64,000 nt of DNA from Prevotella sp. UBA6447 (GTDB lineage: Bacteria > Bacteroidota > Bacteroidia > Bacteroidales > Bacteroidaceae): assembly GCA_002437115.1 (NCBI GenBank), contig DJOD01000018.1, positions 3,069-67,068 on the forward strand, in the 5' to 3' direction. Positions 25,344-33,815 of this stretch are shown here, in pieces. The notes below the pieces were generated by a model. It was not told where the DNA came from, searched no databases, and saw only the letters and a program-made list of their open reading frames with translations. Numbering within the stretch: the stretch's first letter is position 1; every line of letters begins with the position of its first letter. The translations under genes and the position numbers were made by a program.

Positions 25344-27287
25344 ATGAGTTATCTTAGATTCGAAAGAGCGCTGATGACCAACTTGCAAGAATCGCTTGGC
25401 AGGGAAATCCTCCGGACGAACCGTTCGGGAGCCTATTCGTGCTCCACGATAGTGGATTGCAACACGCGCAAGTATCACGGTCTGTTGGTCGTGCCGGTTC
25501 CTGGCCTGGACGACGACAACCATGTGTTGCTTTCATCGCTCGACTGTACAGTCATACAACACGGGGCGGCGTTCAACCTGGGACTACACAAGTACCAGGG
25601 CAACAACTTCAGCCCCAACGGCCACAAGTATATCCGCGAATTTGATTGCGACACGGTGCCGACAACCATTTATCGCGTGGGGGGTGTCATCCTGCGCAAG
25701 GAAGTGGTCTTCCAGCATTTCGAAGACCGCATCTTGATACGCTACACCCTCGACGACGCACACTCGGCCACCACCCTCCGCTTCCAGCCCTTCCTCGCCT
25801 TCCGCAGCGTGCGGCAGTTTACACACGAGAACGCTGTCGCCAGTCGCGCCTACAGCGAGGTGGACAATGGCATCAGGACATGTATGTACGCGGGCTACCC
25901 CGACCTCTATATGCAGTTTTCCAAGAAAGGCAAGTTCGTGTTTCAGCCCGACTGGTACCGTGGCATCGAGTACCCCAAGGAGCAGGAGCGCGGCTACGCG
26001 TCGAACGAGGACCTTTATGTGCCTGGTTATTTCGAGCTGCCCATCCGCAAGGGCGAGAGTGTTGTTTTTGCCGCCTCCACCTCCGAGTCGAAGACGCGCG
26101 GCTTGAAAGCGCTGTTCCAGAAAGAGGTCGACGAGCGCGCTCCGCGCGACAACTTCTTCCATTGCCTGGTCAACGCTGCCCACCAGTTCCATGTGAAGGA
26201 CAAGCAGGGCGAGACCTATATCCTCGCCGGGTATCCCTGGTTCAAGGCTCGCGCCCGCGACACTTTCATCTCGCTGCCTGGCCTGACCCTGTCCATCGAG
26301 GAGGAAGAGTTCTTCGAGGCGGTCATGAAGACGGCCGAAAAGGGGCTCCGCCAATTCATGGAGAAGAAACCCCTCACCGTGAAGCTCTACGAGATCGAAC
26401 AGCCCGACGTGCCCCTGTGGGCTATCTGGTGCATCCAGCAATATGCCAAGGAGACAGGCGTTGACAACTGCCTTCGCAAGTACGGGCAATTGGTGTGGGA
26501 CATCCTCCACTTCATCAGCGAGCAGCAACACCCCAACCTCACCCTTGAGGACAACGGGCTTGTGCGCGCCGAGGGGCGCCAGAAGGCTGTCACCTGGATG
26601 AACTCCACGGCCAACGGCAGGCCCATCGTGCCCCGCACAGGATTCATCGTCGAGTTCAACGCCCTGTGGTACAACGCTTTGATGTTCGGGGCTGAGCTGG
26701 CGCGCGCCGCTGGTAAGGCCGACAGTGACGCGCGCCTGGAGATGGCCGCCGACAAGGCCAAGGCGGCTTTCCTCACCACATTTGTCAACCCCTTCGGCTA
26801 TCTTTATGACTATGTGGACGGCGACAAGCGCGAGCAGAGCGTCCGACCCAACATGATATTCCCCGTGGCCTTCGACTATTCGCCCCTTGACAGCGCGCAG
26901 AAGAAGAGCATCATCGACTACTGCACACGCGAGCTGCTGACGTCCAAGGGGTTGCGCTCGCTCTCTCCGAAGAGCAGTGGCTATAACCCCATGTATGTCG
27001 GCCCGCAGGCACAGCGCGACTATGCCTACCACCAGGGCACGGCCTGGCCGTGGCTCTTCGGCTTCTATATGGAGGCCAGCCTCAAGCTCTACAAGCGCAC
27101 GCGCCTGAGCTTCATCATACGCCAGATGGTGGGCTATGAGGAGGAGATGATGTACCACTGCCTGGGCACCCTGCCTGAGCTTTTCGACGGAAACCCGCCC
27201 TTCCACGGGCGCGGTGCCATATCCTTCGCCATGAACGTGGCCGAGATACTCAGGGCCTTGGAACAACTTGAAAAGTATAAACCTTAA
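25344..27287 (+). CDS. Glycogen debranching enzyme (amylo-alpha-1,6-glucosidase)
   Basis: 647 residues with the N-terminal GDE_N_bis-like domain (TNRSGAYSCSTIVDCNTRKYHGLLV) and the C-terminal GDE_C (alpha/alpha-toroid, GH133) domain carrying GYPWFKARARDTFISLPGL and the end segment YHQGTAWPWLFGFYMEASL. It removes alpha-1,6 branches from glycogen in the cytoplasm. First gene of a three-gene operon with GT4 and GH57 genes. The true start is ATG 25344; the longer reading begins with TTG at 25335. Confidence 0.92.
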   Translation: MSYLRFERALMTNLQESLGREILRTNRSGAYSCSTIVDCNTRKYHGLLVVPVPGLDDDNHVLLSSLDCTVIQHGAAFNLGLHKYQGNNFSPNGHKYIREFDCDTVPTTIYRVGGVILRKEVVFQHFEDRILIRYTLDDAHSATTLRFQPFLAFRSVRQFTHENAVASRAYSEVDNGIRTCMYAGYPDLYMQFSKKGKFVFQPDWYRGIEYPKEQERGYASNEDLYVPGYFELPIRKGESVVFAASTSESKTRGLKALFQKEVDERAPRDNFFHCLVNAAHQFHVKDKQGETYILAGYPWFKARARDTFISLPGLTLSIEEEEFFEAVMKTAEKGLRQFMEKKPLTVKLYEIEQPDVPLWAIWCIQQYAKETGVDNCLRKYGQLVWDILHFISEQQHPNLTLEDNGLVRAEGRQKAVTWMNSTANGRPIVPRTGFIVEFNALWYNALMFGAELARAAGKADSDARLEMAADKAKAAFLTTFVNPFGYLYDYVDGDKREQSVRPNMIFPVAFDYSPLDSAQKKSIIDYCTRELLTSKGLRSLSPKSSGYNPMYVGPQAQRDYAYHQGTAWPWLFGFYMEASLKLYKRTRLSFIIRQMVGYEEEMMYHCLGTLPELFDGNPPFHGRGAISFAMNVAEILRALEQLEKYKP

Positions 27288-27306
27288 TCATTAGGAGGAC
27301 AAGTCT

Positions 27307-28575
27307 ATGAAAGTCTTAATGTTTGGATGGGAATATCCTCCTCATGTGTACGGAGGCTTGGCCACCGCCAACTTCGGCATCTCCGAGGGTCTGCACGCCC
27401 AGGGAGATGTGGACATAACGCTCTGCCTGCCCAAGCCATGGGGCGACGAGGACCACACCTTTGCCCACATCGTGGCCATGAACTGCGTGCCCATCGCCTA
27501 CCGCGATGTCAACTTCGATTATGTGAGGGGGCGCATCGGCAACCTCATGGATCCGAACGACTACTACCGCTACCGCGACCATATCTATGCCGACTTCAAC
27601 TTCATGCACGTCAACGACCTGGGATGCATGGAGTTTGCGGGTGGCTATCCCGGCAACCTCCATGAGGAGATCAACAACTACTCGATCATCGCAGGCGTGG
27701 TGGCCCGAACGGAGCAGTTCGACATCATCCACGCGCACGACTGGCTCACCTACCCGGCGGGCATACACGCCAAGCAGGTGAGCGGCAAGCCGCTCTGCAT
27801 ACATGTGCATGCCACCGATTACGACCGAAGTCGAGGGCATGTCAACCCCACCGTCTACTCCATCGAGAAGGATGGCATGGACCATGCCGACTGCATCATG
27901 TGCGTGTCTGACTTGACGCGCAACACCGTCATCAACCAGTATCACCAAGACCCGCGCAAGGTGTTCACCGTGCACAACGCAGTCTATCCGCTCAGCGAGG
28001 AGAACGCCGCCATACCGCGCCCCGACCACACGGGCAAGGACAAGATTGTGACTTTCCTCGGTAGGATCACCATGCAGAAGGGTCCCGAATACTTCGTGGA
28101 GGCGGCCAACATGGTGCTTCACCGCACGCGAAACATACGTTTCTGCATGGCGGGGTCGGGCGACATGATGGACCAGATGATTTATCTTGCCGCTGAGCGG
28201 GGCATTGCCGACCGATTCCATTTTCCCGGCTTCATGCGAGGCAAGCAGGTCTATGAATGTCTGAAAAACTCGGATGTCTATGTCATGCCGTCCGTGTCGG
28301 AGCCCTTTGGCATATCGCCTCTTGAGGCCATGCAATGCGGCACGCCCACCATCATCTCCAAACAGAGCGGATGCGCCGAGATTCTCAACAACTGCATCAA
28401 GGTCGATTACTGGGACATCCACGCCCTGGCCGATTCCATATACAGCATCTGCCACCACGACAGCCTGTTCCATTACCTGCAGGATGAGGGAAAGCGCGAG
28501 GTCGACCAGATTACCTGGGAGAAGGTGGGACGTTGGATACGCGAACTTTACATGCGCACGCTTCACTGGTCCTGA
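27307..28575 (+). CDS. Glycogen synthase-like GT4 glycosyltransferase
   Basis: 422 residues, GT-B fold, family GT4/GT5-like. The N-terminus MKVLMFGWEYPPHVYGGLA carries the acceptor-side Gly-Gly loop; the donor domain shows the retaining-transferase motif SEPFGISPLEAMQCGTP with the two conserved Glu seven residues apart. In Bacteroidetes this gene, sandwiched between debranching enzyme and GH57 amylase, is thought to be the glycogen synthase. The start is marked by an unusually good Shine-Dalgarno for this phylum (AGGAGG, about 27293-27298). Starts 19 bp after the debranching enzyme. Confidence 0.88.
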   Translation: MKVLMFGWEYPPHVYGGLATANFGISEGLHAQGDVDITLCLPKPWGDEDHTFAHIVAMNCVPIAYRDVNFDYVRGRIGNLMDPNDYYRYRDHIYADFNFMHVNDLGCMEFAGGYPGNLHEEINNYSIIAGVVARTEQFDIIHAHDWLTYPAGIHAKQVSGKPLCIHVHATDYDRSRGHVNPTVYSIEKDGMDHADCIMCVSDLTRNTVINQYHQDPRKVFTVHNAVYPLSEENAAIPRPDHTGKDKIVTFLGRITMQKGPEYFVEAANMVLHRTRNIRFCMAGSGDMMDQMIYLAAERGIADRFHFPGFMRGKQVYECLKNSDVYVMPSVSEPFGISPLEAMQCGTPTIISKQSGCAEILNNCIKVDYWDIHALADSIYSICHHDSLFHYLQDEGKREVDQITWEKVGRWIRELYMRTLHWS

Positions 28576-28704
28576 CAGCCTGTGGGCATGGCGCGCAGCC
28601 TACATGACAACTAACAATTATCTAATTTAAAACACAACCTCTCCGACACGTGCGCCGCTGGCAAAAGGGCACTTGTGGAAGGAGACAAAATCTCAAAAAG
28701 AACA

Positions 28705-30114
28705 ATGAAAACAATCTGCTTATATTTTGAGATACACCAACCCGTTCACCTGAAACGTTATCGGTTCTTTGACATCGGGACTGACCATTATTATTACGAC
28801 GACTACGAGAACGAGCGTAGCATCAACGACATCGTGGAGCGGTCATACATGCCCGCGCTCAACACCATCGGAAAGATGATAGAGGAGAACGGCAACTTCT
28901 TCAAGGTGGCCTTCTCGCTCTCGGGGGTGGGCATCGAACAGCTTGAGGTGCATGCACCGCAAGTGATCGAAAAATTGCAGGAGCTCAACAAGACCGGCTG
29001 CGTGGAGTTTCTCGCCGAGCCTTACTCGCACGGGTTGAGCTCGCTCAAGGATGAGAATTGCTTCGCGGCCGATGTCAAGAAGCAGTGCGCCAAGATCAAG
29101 GACTGCTTCGGCAAGAAGCCGACCGTGCTGCGCAACTCGTCGCTCATCTACAGCGACGACATCGGCCTGCAGGCTGCGCAACTGGGATTCAAGGGCATGC
29201 TCACCGAGGGTGCCAAGCATGTGCTTGGCTGGAAGAGTCCTCATTATGTATACCATTGTGCCACGGAACCACAGTTGAAGCTCCTCCTGCGCGACATCAC
29301 GCTCAGCGACGATGTCAGCCTGCGTTTCAACAACACCACGTGGGAAGGATATCCGCTCTTCGCTGACAACTACCTCGACCGCATCGCCTCGATGCCCGAG
29401 GGCGAGAATGTCATCAACATCTTCATGGAATTGTCGGCCCTGGGTATCGCGCAGCCGCTCAGTTCCAACATTCTCGACTTCATTCACGCGCTGCCGGCAT
29501 GCGCCAAGCAGCGGGGTGTGGGATTCGCCACGCCTTCGGAGATATTCGACTCTGTCAACAGCGTGGGGGAGCTCTATGTGCCCGACACGCTCTCATGGAC
29601 TGACGAAGAACGCGACGTGAGCTGCTGGCTCGGAAACCCCATGCAGCGAGAGGCTTTTGAGAAGCTCTACAGCGTGGCGGAACGCGTGCGCATTGCCGAC
29701 GACCCGCGTATCAACGTCGACTGGGACTACCTACAGGCCAGCAACAACTTCCGATTCATGACCACCAAACCCTCCAACGTGGGTCTGGACCGTGGCATCT
29801 ACAGCAGTCCGTTCGATGCTTTCACCAACTACATGAACATTCTGGGTGACTTCATCAACCGGGTAAACAGCCTCTACTCCCAAGACATTGACAACGACCA
29901 GCTCAACTCGCTGCTCACCACCATCAAGAACGAGGGCGACGAGATAACAATGAAAGACCAGGAGATTGAGCGCTTGCAGGCGAAGATAGAGAAGATGGAG
30001 GAGGAGAACGAGAAGCTGCGAGCCAGATGTGAGGGCAAGGCCGTGGCTGGCAAGGAGCTGGCTGCCAAGCGTGCCCCGCGAAAGAAGGCGGAGCCTAAGG
30101 CTGATGCCGAGTAG
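28705..30114 (+). CDS. GH57 family alpha-amylase with C-terminal coiled coil
   Basis: 469 residues. Family GH57 signs are the N-terminal HQP motif (CLYFEIHQPVHLKRY) and the FLAEPYSHGLSSL segment expected to hold the catalytic Glu region. Residues about 405-440 form a heptad-like coiled coil (KDQEIERLQAKIEKMEEENE), followed by a Lys/Ala/Arg tail (KRAPRKKAEPKADAE), an addition not needed for catalysis that may tether or multimerise the enzyme. No signal peptide, so it acts on cytoplasmic glycogen. I start at the ATG at 28705 (MKTICLYFE); the one at 28675 adds ten residues. Last gene of the operon, followed by a terminator. Confidence 0.9.
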   Translation: MKTICLYFEIHQPVHLKRYRFFDIGTDHYYYDDYENERSINDIVERSYMPALNTIGKMIEENGNFFKVAFSLSGVGIEQLEVHAPQVIEKLQELNKTGCVEFLAEPYSHGLSSLKDENCFAADVKKQCAKIKDCFGKKPTVLRNSSLIYSDDIGLQAAQLGFKGMLTEGAKHVLGWKSPHYVYHCATEPQLKLLLRDITLSDDVSLRFNNTTWEGYPLFADNYLDRIASMPEGENVINIFMELSALGIAQPLSSNILDFIHALPACAKQRGVGFATPSEIFDSVNSVGELYVPDTLSWTDEERDVSCWLGNPMQREAFEKLYSVAERVRIADDPRINVDWDYLQASNNFRFMTTKPSNVGLDRGIYSSPFDAFTNYMNILGDFINRVNSLYSQDIDNDQLNSLLTTIKNEGDEITMKDQEIERLQAKIEKMEEENEKLRARCEGKAVAGKELAAKRAPRKKAEPKADAE

Positions 30115-30133
30115 GCGGATTCGATGAATAACA

Positions 30134-30175
30134 CACGTGGCCCAGGGCAAGCGAAGCGACACCCTGGGTCACGTG
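30134..30175 (+). terminator. Terminator of the glycogen operon
   Basis: CACGTGGCCCAGGG pairs with CCCTGGGTCACGTG (one mismatch) across a 14-nt loop; a T-run occurs after a short gap. Confidence 0.75.
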
Positions 30176-30360
30176 CCTTTGGACTTTTTTGCCAGGTGGT
30201 TGCGTGCTATCGTGCTTACTGCCAGGCTCAATGACGCGTTGGTCTTGCCCGCGTCGCTTTTTTTAGGCTTTCCCATGCAATGTTTTGCGCTTTTCGGCAT
30301 TTATGCCATGAAGACCGGTTTTACACAGGACGGGAAAACATAAATTTAAATATAGATACA

Positions 30361-31644
30361 ATGAACAAGAACATCAAATGCATGGGTCTCGCCGCGTTTG
30401 TGGCCGCCTCGGCGGCTTCGGCACTCAGCTCATGCGCCACACAGAAAAACAAACAGGGCAACGACGATCGCCAGGCCATCAAGATGGACGATAACATGGA
30501 TCCCGGATACCTGATTCTGAGCGATGAGCAGCGTCAGGCGGTGACGGCTACCAACAACTTTGCCCTCAACCTCTATCGCACACAGCGGGGCATGGATTCC
30601 AAGGTGGTCTCGCCGCTCAGCGTGGCTTATCTCATGGGCATGCTTGCCAATGGTGCCGACGGCAACACGAAGACGGAAATCATGAACTCGCTCTGCATGG
30701 ACGGAAAGTCGCTCAAGACGGTCAACGAGACATACAAGTCGATCATCAACATGGCCGCGCGCTTCGACCGCCAAACGCAGATCAACATCGCCAACTGCAT
30801 CGCTGTCAACAAGCAAATCGCTCTGAAGTTGGGCTATACCACCGATGTCAAGGCGCTATACGACGCTCAGGTGGAGAGCATGGACTTTGCGTCGAAAAAG
30901 GCTTTGGCTGCCATCAACGGGTGGTGCTCAAAGCAGACTGATGGGATGATTCCCAAGATTATAGACCAGCTCGACCCCAGTGCGGCGGCTGTGCTGATGA
31001 ACGCTATCTATTTCAACGGCACTTGGGCCAGCAAGTTTGAGAAGAACGAGACGAAGACAGAGAACTTCCGTGGCTACACGCGCGACATCAAGAAGGTGCC
31101 GATGATGCACCAGGAAAACAAGTTCATGTACACTGAGAACAGCGATTACGCGGCGGTAAGCCTGCCCTATGGCAACGGCGCGTTCTCGATGACGGTCATC
31201 CTGCCCGCTGAGGGCAAGTCGGTTGGCGACATTGCGGCATCGCTCACTGCTGAGAGCTACACGAAAATGCTGCAGGGCATGGACAAGTGCAAGGTCGACT
31301 TGAAGTTGCCTCGTTTCTCTACCACTACCGAGACGCAGCTCAACAAGCCGATTGCCGAGCTTGGCGCACCTTCTATTTTCCAGGCTTCATTGGCCAATTT
31401 CAGCAAGATGTCGGACGCTCCGCTCTTTGTGTCGACCATGCTCCAGAAGGCTAAGATAGAGGTGGGCGAGGAAGGCACGAAAGCGGCTGCCGTGACGGCG
31501 GGCATCGTGATGATGACCTCCCTGCAACCAGATGAGCCGCGCAGGGTCGTGTTCCATGCCGACCGTCCCTTCATCTACCTCATCACCGAGCGCACCACGG
31601 GTGCCATCTTCTTCATCGGCCAGTACACAGGTGATGCGGAGTGA
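30361..31644 (+). CDS. Serpin-family serine protease inhibitor, lipoprotein
   Basis: 427 residues. The signal ends in lipobox ALSSC with Cys25, so the protein is lipid-anchored, then the serpin fold: LYRTQRGMDSKVVSPLSVAYLMGMLANGA (helix A/B), ILPAEGKSVGDIAASLT, and the hinge of the reactive-centre loop EEGTKAAAVTAGIVMM near residue 377, with an Ala-rich hinge typical of inhibitory serpins. The P1 region lies about GIVMMTSLQP; Met, Thr or Ser would suggest chymotrypsin/elastase-like targets. The C-terminal HADRPFIYLITERTTGAIFFIG is the serpin signature. It probably protects the cell surface from host or rival proteases. I take the ATG at 30361. Confidence 0.93.
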   Translation: MNKNIKCMGLAAFVAASAASALSSCATQKNKQGNDDRQAIKMDDNMDPGYLILSDEQRQAVTATNNFALNLYRTQRGMDSKVVSPLSVAYLMGMLANGADGNTKTEIMNSLCMDGKSLKTVNETYKSIINMAARFDRQTQINIANCIAVNKQIALKLGYTTDVKALYDAQVESMDFASKKALAAINGWCSKQTDGMIPKIIDQLDPSAAAVLMNAIYFNGTWASKFEKNETKTENFRGYTRDIKKVPMMHQENKFMYTENSDYAAVSLPYGNGAFSMTVILPAEGKSVGDIAASLTAESYTKMLQGMDKCKVDLKLPRFSTTTETQLNKPIAELGAPSIFQASLANFSKMSDAPLFVSTMLQKAKIEVGEEGTKAAAVTAGIVMMTSLQPDEPRRVVFHADRPFIYLITERTTGAIFFIGQYTGDAE

Positions 31645-31710
31645 TGAACCGCTGTAGGTTGTTGACGTTAGCTGGTTGATGGCCGCGGCAACCGTTTCTT
31701 ACAAACATGA

Positions 31711-31744
31711 CAACGCCTGCAATCCAATCGGATTGCAGGCGTTG
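31711..31744. terminator. Bidirectional terminator between serpin and secreted protein genes
   Basis: Perfect 15-bp stem CAACGCCTGCAATCC / GGATTGCAGGCGTTG, 4-nt loop, between convergent genes. Confidence 0.85.
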
Positions 31745-31797
31745 TCTTGTTTTATCGTGGTATGTGAGTGGACGGGCAAGCCGTCAGCACGATACTG

Positions 31798-32961
31798 TTA
31801 CTTGTTGAAGAACTTCTTGCCGTTCTGGATCACCACACCCTTGTAGTCGTTGCTGACACGCTGGCCGGCGAGGTTGTAGAGGGGCGCGTTCTTGTCGGTG
31901 GTGTTGTTCTTGATAACGTTCACGCCAGCAGTCTGGCCATTCACTGAAATCAGCTCGCTGCTGGTCTGCACCTCAGGAGTGGTCACGCCGTCCTTGGTGT
32001 AGTTGATGAGCAAACCAAGAACCTTGACTTGGTCACCCTTCTTTAGGTAAAAGTCCTTGGTGAAGCGGTTGCCGTCAAAGCTCTTGCCGCGGAACACAAT
32101 CAGCGAGTTGGCAGCCGTGCCGTCGTCGGAAATCTTGTAGGTCAAGTTGCCATACTGGCCAATGCCTGTGGTGTCTACATCCTCGCAGATGGTGCCTGTG
32201 ATGTAGCAGACAGTGGTGGGCTGTGTGCCAGCTGTCAGAGCAGCCAAAGCCTCAGATGCAGTGAAGGTGGCTATCTTTGTGAAGGTCTTCGAAGCCGTTG
32301 CACTTGTGTACTCGCCCTTGAAGGCGGCAGCCTTTACCGTCGTGGTCTGGTTGAGGGTGAAGGGAGCGGTGTAGAGTGTGCGCTCGGCGCGGTCGTCGGT
32401 GGGGTCATCGCCGTTCACGGTGTAATAGACCTGGGTCCCCTCACCAGCGGTGATGGTCACAGTGGTGGTCTCGTCGAAGCTCTCTTCGCCATCGATAACA
32501 GGAGCTGCCACATAGTTGGGGTCGTTGCTGGCCACGGTTATCTCTATAGTCTTGGCACGTACCTGCGTGCCCGTATTGTTGAGTTCCACAGTTGTGGCTT
32601 CGCCTGTCCAGGTGCCCTCATCTCCGCTGAAGGTGTAGGTGCCGCTGGTTGTTGTAAAGTGGCCTGGGCCATACTTCGCTTCATCCTTGGCCGTGCAGGT
32701 GAGGACAATCTTGGTGATTACGCCGTTGGTGACGGTGAAAGTGTTGTTCGATTTAGCTCCGAAGCGATACTGGGCTGCGCCAAAAGCACCATAGGAAGTC
32801 TCGATGGTAACTCCCTCCTTGCTTACCTTGTCGGCTCCGGTTACGGATCCCTGTTCACCCTTGTCGGTGCCAGCGGTGAAGGTCACCACTGTCTGTGCCA
32901 TGGCCACGTTGGCTACGAGAGCCATGACCAACATCATTGTTGCGCGTAAAATTTTCTTCAT
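31798..32961 (-). CDS. Secreted protein with chitobiase-C-like and OB-like domains and a C-terminal tail
   Basis: 387 residues. A signal peptide (MKKILRATMMLVMALVANVAMA) is followed by a beta-rich domain of unknown function, then a chitobiase/beta-hexosaminidase C-terminal-type fold (VTITAGEGTQVYYTVNGDDPT through TTTVKAAAF), then a region with CYITGTICEDVDTTGIGQYG that looks OB-fold-like. The end, APLYNLAGQRVSNDYKGVVI...GKKFF, is the conserved C-terminal tail of many Prevotella secreted proteins. No catalytic motif is recognisable, so it may be a binding or surface-layer protein. A minus-strand -7 box TATCTTTG (33006-32999) lies 38 bp upstream of the start. Confidence 0.8.
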   Translation of the reverse strand: MKKILRATMMLVMALVANVAMAQTVVTFTAGTDKGEQGSVTGADKVSKEGVTIETSYGAFGAAQYRFGAKSNNTFTVTNGVITKIVLTCTAKDEAKYGPGHFTTTSGTYTFSGDEGTWTGEATTVELNNTGTQVRAKTIEITVASNDPNYVAAPVIDGEESFDETTTVTITAGEGTQVYYTVNGDDPTDDRAERTLYTAPFTLNQTTTVKAAAFKGEYTSATASKTFTKIATFTASEALAALTAGTQPTTVCYITGTICEDVDTTGIGQYGNLTYKISDDGTAANSLIVFRGKSFDGNRFTKDFYLKKGDQVKVLGLLINYTKDGVTTPEVQTSSELISVNGQTAGVNVIKNNTTDKNAPLYNLAGQRVSNDYKGVVIQNGKKFFNK

Positions 32962-33717
32962 AAGCGTTAATGTTTAGATGATTATTGTTTTGATGTTGCA
33001 AAGATACGAAGAATAATTATAATGGGTTTATACAATCTCATTAATTTTATGTGAACAATTTATGTATTTGGGAAATTGATAAAAGATAGGGCATAGGGCA
33101 ATTTATGTCTGCTGGGTATTGCTTGATGAAAATACGCGGAGCAATATATGTTTACCGGAGATTGTTGGGAGGAAAGCCGTAAAGTGTACTATGGGTAAAA
33201 AAAAGTTCCAGACAGGGCAAATGAAATTCCTCTGTGGTGGTTGAAAAATGTTAAAATGCCACACACTCGGATATATTTCTGACTGTTTGCTCAAGGCAAA
33301 AGTCCGATGAGCAAGGGGGGGGATATATGAAAACAGCCAATGTTTGCCCCGTCCGAAACCTTGTTTTGTTTACTCGCTTGTAATTTGGCGTCGTGGAGCG
33401 CCTGTTAATTCTATTTATACGTTGCGCATTTACGGTTGCATGAGATTCTTTTCGCTATTGATACAAGCTCATTTAGTCTCTTCTTTTAAATGCTGTGCAA
33501 AGGTACGAAAATCCCCCCCCCCTCCAAGAAATTTAAAATTTAATTTTCGTTCTTTTTGCATGATTTAACACTTTGCCTGAAAACCTAATTTGTACTTCCA
33601 GTATTATATTTTAATGTGTTGTGTGTGATGCAAAGTGTAAATCGTTGACGCAAAGTAGCTTGACAAGTGATTTTCGTATCGTTTCTCCCCCTTGTGAAGA
33701 AAAGTTTAAAAACCAAT
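32962..33717. other. 750-bp gene-free region with tandem repeats and homopolymers
   Basis: No convincing gene. Contains three degenerate 43-bp units (33056-33184), a G8 run (33315-33322), a C10 run (33513-33522), and a minus-strand -7 box TACCTTTG (33505-33498). Confidence 0.5.
33056..33184. repeat. Three 43-bp tandem degenerate repeats
   Basis: Units begin at 33056, 33099 and 33142, each opening with CAATTTATGT (third: CAATATATGT) and sharing a later GG..ATTG core. They lie directly upstream of the -7 box of the 32961 gene; the period equals about four helical turns. Confidence 0.5.
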
Positions 33718-33756
33718 GATGGCCCATGGAACCATACATTTAGTCCATGAGCCATC
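33718..33756 (-). terminator. Terminator of the porin-imelysin-cytochrome operon
   Basis: Inverted repeat GATGGC.CATGGA (33718-33730) and TCCATG.GCCATC (33744-33756) with one mismatch; on the minus strand it is followed by ATTGGTTTTT. Confidence 0.65.
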
Positions 33757-33815
33757 GTGATGTGCGGCACCGAATGTAGAATCATCGGCGCGTTGCAGGC
33801 AGAGCGAGATAGACG

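Noticed and set aside
25584..27266. 560-residue minus-strand ORF opposite the debranching enzyme
   Set aside because: Antisense shadow with unnatural His/Val/Arg-rich composition.
33315..33522. Invertible promoter bounded by the G8 and C10 runs
   Set aside because: The runs are complementary (GGGGGGGGAT / ATCCCCCCCC) and a -7 box lies just inside, but no gene is placed to benefit from inversion and homopolymers alone are weak evidence.
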